From positions 4,755 through 10,468 of the forward strand of contig PKZC01000367.1 in NCBI GenBank assembly GCA_003132905.1: a stretch of DNA of 5,714 nucleotides, read 5' to 3'. Position 1 is the stretch's first letter. Each line of letters opens with the position of its first letter. The translations under genes were made by a program, and so were the position numbers. This DNA is from Bryobacterales bacterium (GTDB lineage: Bacteria > Acidobacteriota > Terriglobia > Bryobacterales > Bryobacteraceae). The notes below the pieces were generated by a model. It was not told the DNA's origin and did no database searches. It worked only from the letters and a program-made list of their open reading frames with translations. Shown in pieces: positions 1-5,591 of this stretch.

Positions 1-1484
1 AAGGCTATGGCCTCACCGAGACCGCGCCAGTGATTAGTTTCAGCCATCCGTTTCATGTTCGGCACGGAACCGCGGGAACACCACTTACCGGCGTGGATGT
101 CAGAATCGCCGCAGACGGTGAAGTCCTGGTCAGAGGCGACAGCGTAACTCCGGGCTACTTTGAAGCTCCCCAGCAGACTTTGGAAGCATTTCGAGAGGGC
201 TGGTTTCACACTGGCGACTACGGCGAGTGGGACAACGAGGGCAATCTCGTGATTCGCGGACGCAAGAAAGAGATCATTGTTACGCCCGAGGGGTTGAAAG
301 TATTTCCCGAGGATGTAGAAGCCGTGTTGAACCTGCTGCCCGGAGTTCGCGAATCCGCGGTAATCGGCACGAATCGCGTACATGCCGTCCTCGTTTTGAA
401 GCCCGGCGCCATTGCGGATGAGGTGGTGCGCCAGGCGAATGCGAAGCTAGAAGAGCATCAGAAGATTCGCTCCGTTTCCGCTTGGCCCGGGGCGGAGTTG
501 CCGCGCACGAAGACCACTAGCAAGCTGCGGCGGGCCGAGATCGCGGACATCGTCCAACGGGGCGCTGGGCAGCCGGTATCGAAGCCAGGAACGGATCTCG
601 CCGTCTTGATCGAAAAATATGCGCCGGGACGCACCATCAGCCCCGACACCACGTTGGAAGAACTTGGCCTCAGTTCGCTCGATCGCGTGGAGCTCATGAT
701 GGATGTAGAGGAGAAGCTTGGCGCAAGCGTGGATGAGAGCGCCTTCGCCGCGGTAACGAAAGTCGCCGACCTTGCTAGTCCACTTCCGGCGGTCGAGGAG
801 ACCGCGTTCCCTATCTACAACCGAAGCTCGAGCGCAAAACTGATCCGCGGGCTGGCGCTCGAAGGGGTCCTTCTTCCCATCGCGAAGATGATCGCTCGGC
901 GCAAGGTTTCCGGCCTGGAGAACCTGACTTCGCTTCATGGTCCTGTCATATTCGCTGCAAATCACCAGAGCCACTTCGATACGCCGATCATCCTCGCGAG
1001 CCTCCCTCCGCACTGGCGGCGTAGAATCGCACCAGCCATGTGGAAGGAATATTTCGACGCGCACTTCCATCCCGAGAAGTACTCGCGCCTTCAACACTGG
1101 ACGAACAGCTTCTTGTATTGGCTGATCGCGCTGCTCTTTAATGGATTCCCGATCCCGCAAACCGAGGCAGGCGCGGGAGAATCCATCCGATACATGGGGG
1201 AACTGGTGGAGGAGGGATGGTCGATTTTGATTTTCCCCGAAGGGGAACGTTCGACCACAGGTGAAATCGGTCGATTCTTTCCCGGTGTCGGAATGATCGC
1301 CTCGCGCTTGCGTCTGCCCATAGTGCCGGTTCAACTGCGAGGATTCGATCAAGTGCTTCCTCGCAACACGAAGTGGCCGCATCCGGGTCAGGTCGACGTT
1401 AAGTTTGGAGCGCCAATCCAGCTCCAAGGTGACTCATATCCTGTGCTGGCGCGACGGGCTGAAGAAGCTGTTCGATCCTTGTGA
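1..1484 (+). CDS. Fused acyl-(ACP/CoA) ligase C-terminal part - acyl carrier domain - PlsC-type acyltransferase (5' partial)
   Basis: The gene is open from the window edge; the first full codon is at 3 and the true start lies upstream, so GTG 30 is internal. Three modules are visible. (1) The end of an AMP-binding domain: GYGLTETAP (3-29) is the A5 motif, TGDYGEWDNEG (about 210-242) the A7 motif and GRKKEII (258-278) the A8 hinge, with a likely catalytic Lys in PRTKTTSK near 522-524. (2) A carrier-like segment, about 600-780, whose LGLSSLDRVEL motif offers Ser at 675-677 for phosphopantetheine. (3) A PlsC/LPLAT domain from about 840 to the end, with the HX4D motif NHQSHFD at 960-980 and FPEGERS at 1233-1253. 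From family knowledge, the ligase would activate a fatty acid and the acyltransferase pass it to a lysophospholipid or glycerol-phosphate acceptor at the membrane. Enterobacterial Aas has the two enzymes in the opposite order and no carrier domain. The acceptor is not predictable. The gene overlaps the next one by 4 bases. Confidence 0.9.
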   Translation, partial: GYGLTETAPVISFSHPFHVRHGTAGTPLTGVDVRIAADGEVLVRGDSVTPGYFEAPQQTLEAFREGWFHTGDYGEWDNEGNLVIRGRKKEIIVTPEGLKVFPEDVEAVLNLLPGVRESAVIGTNRVHAVLVLKPGAIADEVVRQANAKLEEHQKIRSVSAWPGAELPRTKTTSKLRRAEIADIVQRGAGQPVSKPGTDLAVLIEKYAPGRTISPDTTLEELGLSSLDRVELMMDVEEKLGASVDESAFAAVTKVADLASPLPAVEETAFPIYNRSSSAKLIRGLALEGVLLPIAKMIARRKVSGLENLTSLHGPVIFAANHQSHFDTPIILASLPPHWRRRIAPAMWKEYFDAHFHPEKYSRLQHWTNSFLYWLIALLFNGFPIPQTEAGAGESIRYMGELVEEGWSILIFPEGERSTTGEIGRFFPGVGMIASRLRLPIVPVQLRGFDQVLPRNTKWPHPGQVDVKFGAPIQLQGDSYPVLARRAEEAVRSL

Positions 1485-2821
1485 ACGCCATGCAAACCTC
1501 GGCACTATTCACGGATCTATACGAGTTGACGATGGCGCAGGCCTACGCGGTCGAGCACATGGATCAAACGGCTGTCTTCGAACTTGCTTTTCGTAAGATG
1601 CCGGCGAGCCGCAACTACCTTGTCGCGGCCGGCATCGGCGACGTCATTGATTTTCTCGTGGACTTTCACTTCGATGACCAAGCCCTGAACTACCTGCGAC
1701 AGACTGACGAGTTTACGGAAGAGTTCCTCGCCCGGCTGAAGGATCTTCGATTCACTGGGGACGTTTATGCCTTACCCGAAGGAACGCTGGTTTTTCCGAA
1801 CGAGCCGATCGTTCAGGTGATTGCTCCGATCATCGAAGCGCAACTGATGGAGACCTATGTACTGAACCAGATCCACTTTCAGAGCCTCGCAGTTGCCAAA
1901 GCTGCGCGTGTAGTGGAGGCTGCTCGAGGCCGCAGCGTGGTGGATTTCGGTTCGCGGCGGGCACATGGCACCGATGCCGCCGTCAAAGTTGCCCGGGCCA
2001 CGTACATAGCCGGTGGAGCGGGAACCTCGAACGTCCTGGCCGGTCAGATGTATGGGATTCCCGTATTCGGCACCATGGCTCATAGTTATGTCCAGGCGCA
2101 TGACAACGAGGCCGCCTCTTTTGAGGCATTCGCGGGCACGTATCCGGACACCACGCTCCTGGTGGACACCTACGACACGCTCGCGGGCGTCCGCAAAGTC
2201 ATCGATCTCAGCCGCAAGCTAGGCGACCGGTTCCACGTGCGCGCGGTGCGTCTTGATTCCGGAGATCTTGGCGTACTAGCCAAAGAGACACGCAGACTCC
2301 TGGATGAAGCCGGCCTCAAGCGTGTGACAATCTTTGCATCCAGCAGTCTGGATGAATACGAGATCCAGAAGCTTGTGAATTCCGGCGCGCCAATCGACGC
2401 GTTTGGAGTCGGAACCAAACTAGCGGTTATGGAGGACGCCTCCCATCTCGACATGGCGTACAAGCTAGTTGAATACGGCGGCAAAGGTCGGCTGAAGCTT
2501 TCCACCAGCAAAGTGCTGCATCCCGGCCGGAAGCAGGTTTTTCGACAAGTCGAGAACGGGCGAATAATCGGCGACGTGATTGGGAGGTTTGACGAACTGT
2601 TGCCGGGCGAGCCGCTGTTGCAGCCTGTTATGCGACGCGGCGTTCCAACCACGCGTATTGATCTTGGGGAATCGCGGTGCCGATTCCAGCGCGAATTGGC
2701 TCGCCTGCCGGTCCAGCTTCGGGCGATCGAGCCTTCGCCCGTTCCCTACCCGGTCAGTTTCAGCGCGCGCTTAGACCATGATCTCGATCGCTTGCGGTCA
2801 GGACTTGCGTGCGGCATGTAA
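1481..2821 (+). CDS. pncB: Nicotinate phosphoribosyltransferase
   Basis: Complete gene of 446 codons, the usual length for the bacterial family. It converts nicotinate and PRPP, with ATP hydrolysis, to nicotinate mononucleotide in the cytoplasmic NAD salvage (Preiss-Handler) pathway. Numbered from GTG 1481, visible family motifs are TDLYELTMAQAY (11-22), FELAFRKMP (33-41), VDFGSRRAHGTDAA (154-167), FGTMAHS (196-202) with His201 as the expected phosphorylated histidine, LDSGDLG (258-264) and DAFGVGTKL (306-314). The last of these belongs to the phosphoribosyl-phosphate-binding half of the barrel. GTG 1481 makes a 4-base GTGA overlap with the upstream stop, typical of translational coupling. 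ATG 1490 is an alternative start that removes three residues. Neither has a strong Shine-Dalgarno, only GAAG-like purines around 1461-1467. It most likely shares a transcript with the upstream lipid gene and the downstream hibernation factor. Confidence 0.95.
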   Translation: MNAMQTSALFTDLYELTMAQAYAVEHMDQTAVFELAFRKMPASRNYLVAAGIGDVIDFLVDFHFDDQALNYLRQTDEFTEEFLARLKDLRFTGDVYALPEGTLVFPNEPIVQVIAPIIEAQLMETYVLNQIHFQSLAVAKAARVVEAARGRSVVDFGSRRAHGTDAAVKVARATYIAGGAGTSNVLAGQMYGIPVFGTMAHSYVQAHDNEAASFEAFAGTYPDTTLLVDTYDTLAGVRKVIDLSRKLGDRFHVRAVRLDSGDLGVLAKETRRLLDEAGLKRVTIFASSSLDEYEIQKLVNSGAPIDAFGVGTKLAVMEDASHLDMAYKLVEYGGKGRLKLSTSKVLHPGRKQVFRQVENGRIIGDVIGRFDELLPGEPLLQPVMRRGVPTTRIDLGESRCRFQRELARLPVQLRAIEPSPVPYPVSFSARLDHDLDRLRSGLACGM

Positions 2822-2838
2822 ACTGCTGGGATTGTATT

Positions 2839-2843
2839 GGAGG
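2839..2843 (+). promoter_or_regulatory. Ribosome binding site of the S30AE/cold-shock gene
   Basis: GGAGG lies 4 bases before ATG 2848. It decides the start. An in-frame ATG at 2809, inside the end of the preceding gene, would add 13 residues but has no such site and does not match the family's N-terminus. Confidence 0.8.
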
Positions 2844-2847
2844 CAGC

Positions 2848-3510
2848 ATGTTACTCCCTGTTCAAATCACGTTTCGAAATATTGAAGATCATACTGGACT
2901 CGATGATTACGTCCAAAAGGAGGCAGCCAAGCTCGAGCGCTTCTATAGCCGGATCAGCAGTTGCCGGGTGATCGTGGAGCGCCCACAGCGCGCCCCGTCG
3001 AGCAAGCTTTATCACGTGCGGATCGATCTTGGAGTGCCCAATCAAGAGCTAGTGGTGAAGCACGTCCCCAGCCTGCACGGGACTCTCGAAGACGTGCAGA
3101 CGCAGAAATCTGGGCCCGAAGCGCGATCCGTACTTGGACACAGGAATCCAAAGCGGGCCATTCATGAAGCATTTCAGGAGTTGGGCCGCCAGCTTCAAGA
3201 TTATGCGCGCCGACAGAAAGGCGCGGTTAAAGCCAAACTAGAAATGCAGGAAGCGATCGTCAAGGAGGTCTTGCCGACAGAGGGTTATGGTTTCCTCGAA
3301 ACGGACGATGGCCGCGCGGTCTATTTCCACCAAGCGAGTGTGCTGGATGGCCATTTCCCGGAATTACGCATAGGAACGAGAGTGAAGTTCGCTGAAGAGC
3401 AGGGCGACAAAGGGCCGCAGGCCAGTACGGTGAAGGTAATCCACCGGCGCAAACAGGCTCGATCAGCTAGTGCAGTCAGCCTGCTGCCGGCGCAGTCCGC
3501 TCGCAAATGA
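2848..3510 (+). CDS. Ribosome hibernation factor (S30AE/RaiA-HPF domain) fused to a cold-shock domain
   Basis: The protein has 220 residues. Residues about 4-120 match the S30AE (HPF/RaiA, formerly sigma-54 modulation) fold: the opening strand PVQITFRNIEDHTGLDDYVQ, the strand pairs CRVIVERP and YHVRIDLGV, and the closing helix RAIHEAFQELGRQLQDY. Residues about 135-199 form a cold-shock OB fold with an RNP1-like EGYGFLE (145-151), an RNP2-like VYFH (158-161) and the closing GDKGPQASTV. S30AE proteins bind the 30S decoding region and silence ribosomes in stationary phase or stress; cold-shock domains bind single-stranded nucleic acid. It is not the long-form HPF, which carries a different C-terminal dimerisation domain. 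The fusion is a known but uncommon architecture, and its exact role is not established here. The start at ATG 2848 is supported by GGAGG. The gene begins 26 bases after the phosphoribosyltransferase stop, so co-transcription is likely. The tail after residue 200 is basic then low in complexity. Confidence 0.9.
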   Translation: MLLPVQITFRNIEDHTGLDDYVQKEAAKLERFYSRISSCRVIVERPQRAPSSKLYHVRIDLGVPNQELVVKHVPSLHGTLEDVQTQKSGPEARSVLGHRNPKRAIHEAFQELGRQLQDYARRQKGAVKAKLEMQEAIVKEVLPTEGYGFLETDDGRAVYFHQASVLDGHFPELRIGTRVKFAEEQGDKGPQASTVKVIHRRKQARSASAVSLLPAQSARK

Positions 3511-3621
3511 GTACGTATTTTCGTCGCTCTTCGCCTGCGCAATCGGTATGAGCTGCTCTTCTGCCAAGATCAGATCCAATGGATCTCGGCTGGATGGCGG
3601 CCGTGCGATTCGGGCCATGCC

Positions 3622-3635
3622 CTGGGTTTCCCCAG
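3622..3635. repeat. Small GC-rich inverted repeat
   Basis: CTGGG, loop TTTC, CCCAG: a perfect 5-base-pair stem with a 4-base loop, about 110 bases after the hibernation-factor stop. Only AATTT follows, so it is a weak terminator candidate at best. CCCAGAAT occurs at 3631-3638 and again at 3648-3655. Confidence 0.35.
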
Positions 3636-3872
3636 AATTTGGGTTGGCCCAGAATGATGGGCGCAACGACCTCATAACCTTCTGGAAGACCAGGCTTTGC
3701 GCAGACTGGCAGACCGGCTCCCGAGCATTGAGATAATCGTCGTGCAAATGCCGTCGCGATTCCGAGGCACCATGTTATTGCTCATTGGCGACTTTGAACA
3801 ATCGCAGTGCTGCTACTTCGGGCTAAGGCGCGAGGCAAGCGGGCAGAGCGGGTCGCGGATGAAGCTGTGGAC

Positions 3873-3911
3873 CACTTTTGGAGTTCTTTTCTACTGCGAA
3901 CCTCCAAAGTG
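3873..3911. repeat. Near-perfect inverted repeat with 14-base arms
   Basis: The left arm CACTTTTGGAGTTC (3873-3886) faces the right arm GAACCTCCAAAGTG (3898-3911), whose reverse complement is CACTTTGGAGGTTC. The arms match apart from one extra T on one side and one extra G on the other, with an 11-base loop. In RNA this would form a long, slightly bulged hairpin. No T-run follows on the + strand, so it is not a classic rho-independent terminator. It could be a transcript-end or processing structure, a protein-binding site, or the relic of a small mobile repeat. Confidence 0.6.
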
Positions 3912-3954
3912 ACCCAGAACCCGTTAGCCAATGCCGAGGTGCTTAGGGCCTGCT

Positions 3955-3966
3955 CACCAATTGGTG
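3955..3966. promoter_or_regulatory. Perfect 12-base palindrome, possible operator
   Basis: CACCAATTGGTG is its own reverse complement and sits 97 bases before the GTG start at 4063, a plausible place for a dimeric regulator to bind. I do not recognise a specific regulator's site. Chance occurrence cannot be excluded. Confidence 0.3.
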
Positions 3967-4051
3967 TTGAGGTAGACGGCGAAGTCGGCCAACCAGGACT
4001 AATCCAGGTGAACGGAATCGGCCCGCCTGGGCTCAGATCGTGACCGTAATC

Positions 4052-4055
4052 GGAG
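4052..4055 (+). promoter_or_regulatory. Ribosome binding site of the Mut7-C gene
   Basis: GGAG ends 7 bases before GTG 4063, good spacing. It supports the GTG start. ATG 4057, only one base from GGAG, is followed at once by TGA in the same frame as the gene, so it cannot be the start. Confidence 0.65.
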
Positions 4056-4062
4056 CATGTGA

Positions 4063-4854
4063 GTGGAAAACGAACCTAGCCGGGCCTGCTTTCGCTTCTA
4101 TGCCGAACTGAATGACCACCTTCCACAGGAGCAGCAGTACAAAACTTTAGAAAAAGCCTTCTTCACGTCCAGCACCGTGAAGGACATGATTGAGAGTTTC
4201 GGCGTGCCCCACACGGAAATCGATTTGATTATTGCAAACGGCCAACCGGTCGATTTCTCGTATCTAGTCAAACATGGCGATCGGATCGCCGTTTACCCGA
4301 CCTTTGAGTGCTTCTACATCACCCCGGAGCAGCGGCTTCGGCCCCAGTCACTCCCGAATCCGAAGTTCATACTCGACGTGCACTTAGGAAAACTCGCGGC
4401 ATATTTGCGTATGCTCGGATTCGATGCCGATTACGGGCGTTCGTTCACGGATGCGCGGTTGGCGCAAATCTCCGCCAGCGAACATCGAATCTTGCTGACG
4501 CGCGATCGTGGACTGCTCAAGCGCGGCTCCATCACGCAGGGCTACTGGGTCCGAGAAACCAACAGCCGCGCCCAAATCGCCGAAGTCATATACCGATTTA
4601 ACTTGGCACAGGCCATTCGTCCGTTTACGCGATGCATGGCGTGCAACGGCGCACTAGAGCCGGTCTCGAAAGAGCGGGCGCAAAACCTGGTTCCCGAGCG
4701 TTCGTTTGAGCGATATAAGGAATTTCATCGTTGTGAGCAGTGCGGCCGCATCTATTGGAAAGGATCGCATTACGCCCGCATGCGTCGTTGGGTCGAAGAA
4801 TTAGCCCCTAGTAAAATTCGTTCCGGTGGCATTCCAAATGCTGAAAGCAAGTGA
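4063..4854 (+). CDS. Ubiquitin-like (Ub-Mut7C) domain + Mut7-C PIN-like RNase domain protein
   Basis: The protein has 263 residues from GTG 4063. Residues about 8-85 form a beta-grasp, ThiS/MoaD-like domain (ACFRFYAELND at 8-18, then VKDMIESFGVPHTEIDLIIANG and VKHGDRIAVYP). It has no free C-terminal Gly-Gly, as expected of a fused copy. Residues about 100-190 are the Mut7-C (DUF82) PIN-like domain: KFILDVHLGKLAAYLRMLGFD with Asp105, Asp130 in SFTDARL, and ILLTRDRGLL with Asp148 are the likely acidic metal ligands. A C-terminal zinc ribbon follows: CMAC (191-194) and CEQC (224-227), then GRIYWKGSHYARM. The family is predicted to be RNA nuclease-like, named from the C-terminal domain of nematode MUT-7; its substrate in bacteria is unknown to me. 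The beta-grasp part may be a substrate- or partner-binding module. It is probably first in an operon with the BON gene, 62 bases downstream. Confidence 0.9.
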   Translation: MENEPSRACFRFYAELNDHLPQEQQYKTLEKAFFTSSTVKDMIESFGVPHTEIDLIIANGQPVDFSYLVKHGDRIAVYPTFECFYITPEQRLRPQSLPNPKFILDVHLGKLAAYLRMLGFDADYGRSFTDARLAQISASEHRILLTRDRGLLKRGSITQGYWVRETNSRAQIAEVIYRFNLAQAIRPFTRCMACNGALEPVSKERAQNLVPERSFERYKEFHRCEQCGRIYWKGSHYARMRRWVEELAPSKIRSGGIPNAESK

Positions 4855-4916
4855 TGGGGTGCAATCCCCAAGAGGTTCGTGTAATCGGACGGCACCTCTC
4901 AGAAGCAGGAGGTCAT
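4855..4916 (+). promoter_or_regulatory. Structured leader of the BON gene, possible translational switch
   Basis: This 62-base spacer holds two adjoining inverted repeats. TGGGG/CCCCA (4855-4859 with 4866-4870) has a 6-base loop. AGAGGT/ACCTCT (4871-4876 with 4894-4899) has a 17-base loop. ACCTC at 4894-4898 can also pair with GAGGT at 4909-4913, which overlaps the AGGAGG ribosome binding site. The two pairings exclude each other: one leaves the binding site free, the other hides it. I do not recognise a known riboswitch class. Function is inferred from base complementarity only. Confidence 0.4.
4907..4912 (+). promoter_or_regulatory. Strong ribosome binding site of the BON gene
   Basis: AGGAGG lies 4 bases before ATG 4917 and is the best Shine-Dalgarno match in the window. 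It decides the start at 4917 over the in-frame GTG 4851 and ATG 4854, which overlap or abut the upstream stop and would add about 22 residues without family-like character. Confidence 0.75.
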
Positions 4917-5591
4917 ATGGGAAAAGGAGCGAGTGCAGGTTTCTGGATTGCCGGCGTCGGCGTGGGCGCCGGATGCATGTATCTGATGGATCCGGATCGC
5001 GGGCGGGCGCGGCGAGCCCTACTACAAGACAAGGCCAACAGCGCCTATCGTGAGGTCCGGACGTCGGTGGAGAAGGCTCAGGCCGACTTGGCGAACCGCG
5101 CGCATGGTCTGCTCGCAGAGGCTAAGTCCGCTCTGCAGCACGAGCCGGTGGAAGAGGATCAACTGATTGCCCGCGTGCGCGCGAAACTCGGGCGGTTGGT
5201 ATCGCATCCGCACGCGATCGATGTATTCGCACATGGCGGGGCGATCACGCTGAGCGGCGCCGTTTTGGAACATGAGGCGCAGCAGCTAGTTTCCGGAGTG
5301 GGCGCAATTCACGGTGTTTCATCGGTCTGCGACCATCTTGTACGCCACCACGATGCTGACTATATTGCAACTCTGCAGGGCGGCCGGGAGCGGCATCCGA
5401 CAGGTCCGCAATTCTCTCGACACCACTGGCCGCCTGCGCTGCGGATGTTAACGGGCGTCGCTGGTGCGGGCGTTGGGCTTTATGGTTTGTTCACTTCCAG
5501 CCGAGCGGTCAGAGCCGTGGCACTGCCCTTTGGTATGGGACTGTTGGCACGTGGAATCTCGACTGGGAAACATAGGGAGACGGCGCAATGA
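4917..5591 (+). CDS. BON-domain protein with N- and C-terminal membrane segments
   Basis: The protein has 224 residues from ATG 4917. Residues about 7-24 are a Gly-rich hydrophobic segment (GFWIAGVGVGAGCMYLM) followed by DPDRGRARRA, an arrangement common in BON-domain membrane proteins, where the basic stretch probably stays cytoplasmic. Residues 35-75 look helical and charged. Residues about 80-145 match a BON domain (DQLIARVRAKLGRLV, then the Gly-rich core AHGGAITLSGAV and GAIHGVSSVCDHLV). Residues about 172-213 contain two short hydrophobic stretches, suggesting a membrane hairpin. BON domains are thought to bind phospholipid or stabilise envelopes (compare OsmY), so a role in envelope stress is plausible but not shown. 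No classic cleavable signal peptide is evident. The gene overlaps the downstream hydrolase by 4 bases (ATGA), and its leader could form alternative hairpins. An upstream start at GTG 4851 would give 246 residues. Confidence 0.85.
   Translation: MGKGASAGFWIAGVGVGAGCMYLMDPDRGRARRALLQDKANSAYREVRTSVEKAQADLANRAHGLLAEAKSALQHEPVEEDQLIARVRAKLGRLVSHPHAIDVFAHGGAITLSGAVLEHEAQQLVSGVGAIHGVSSVCDHLVRHHDADYIATLQGGRERHPTGPQFSRHHWPPALRMLTGVAGAGVGLYGLFTSSRAVRAVALPFGMGLLARGISTGKHRETAQ
5575..5579 (+). promoter_or_regulatory. Ribosome binding site of the hydrolase gene
   Basis: GGGAG lies 8 bases before ATG 5588, inside the end of the BON gene. It supports a coupled start at the ATGA overlap. Confidence 0.65.

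Larger units (their letters stand above)
3511..4062. other. Gene-poor intergenic region of about 550 bases
   Basis: No convincing gene is visible on either strand. Several short open frames exist (for example 3470-3736 and 3807-4043 on the + strand, 3463-3747 on the - strand), but none has a good ribosome binding site, a recognisable motif or agreement with its neighbours. The region separates the two gene blocks and should hold the end of the first transcript and the promoter of the second, but I found no sigma-70 -35/-10 pair at proper spacing and no GC stem followed by a T-run. Structured elements within it are listed separately. It may contain decayed coding sequence. Confidence 0.6.

Noticed and set aside
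447..1427. Long open frame on the - strand opposite the acyl ligase/acyltransferase gene
   Set aside because: The + strand frame has clear ligase, carrier and PlsC motifs, whereas the - frame has none. It is an antisense shadow of a GC-rich gene.
3470..3736. Short + frame ending in NDGRNDLITFWKTRL, faintly like the C-terminus of a class I cytochrome c
   Set aside because: There is no CxxCH haem motif, the spacing from the Met is wrong, there is no ribosome binding site, and the frame overlaps the end of the hibernation-factor gene. At most it is a decayed remnant; a protein search against cytochrome c tails would settle it.
3463..3747. 94-residue open frame on the - strand from a TTG start
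   Set aside because: It overlaps the real gene's 3' end, has no Shine-Dalgarno and shows no recognisable motif or compositional support.
3873..3911. Rho-independent terminator
   Set aside because: The hairpin is strong, but GACCC follows instead of a T-run, and the mirror direction is no better, so it is reported only as an inverted repeat.
3807..4043. 78-residue + frame with coding-like third-position GC
   Set aside because: It has no ribosome binding site and no family resemblance, and it contains the inverted repeat at 3873-3911, more in keeping with non-coding DNA.
3511..4062. tRNA gene or CRISPR array in the gap
   Set aside because: There is no T-arm GGTTCRANTCC-like sequence with a matching acceptor stem, and no regularly spaced direct repeats.
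4855..4916. Known riboswitch class upstream of the BON gene
   Set aside because: I could not match the consensus cores of the cobalamin, fluoride, guanidine or cyclic-di-GMP classes, so it is reported only as a possible structural switch.
4917..4976. Lipoprotein signal suggested by GAGC near residue 20 of the BON protein
   Set aside because: The lipobox position -3 is Gly rather than Leu or a similar residue, and the DPDRGRARRA stretch after it fits a membrane anchor better.
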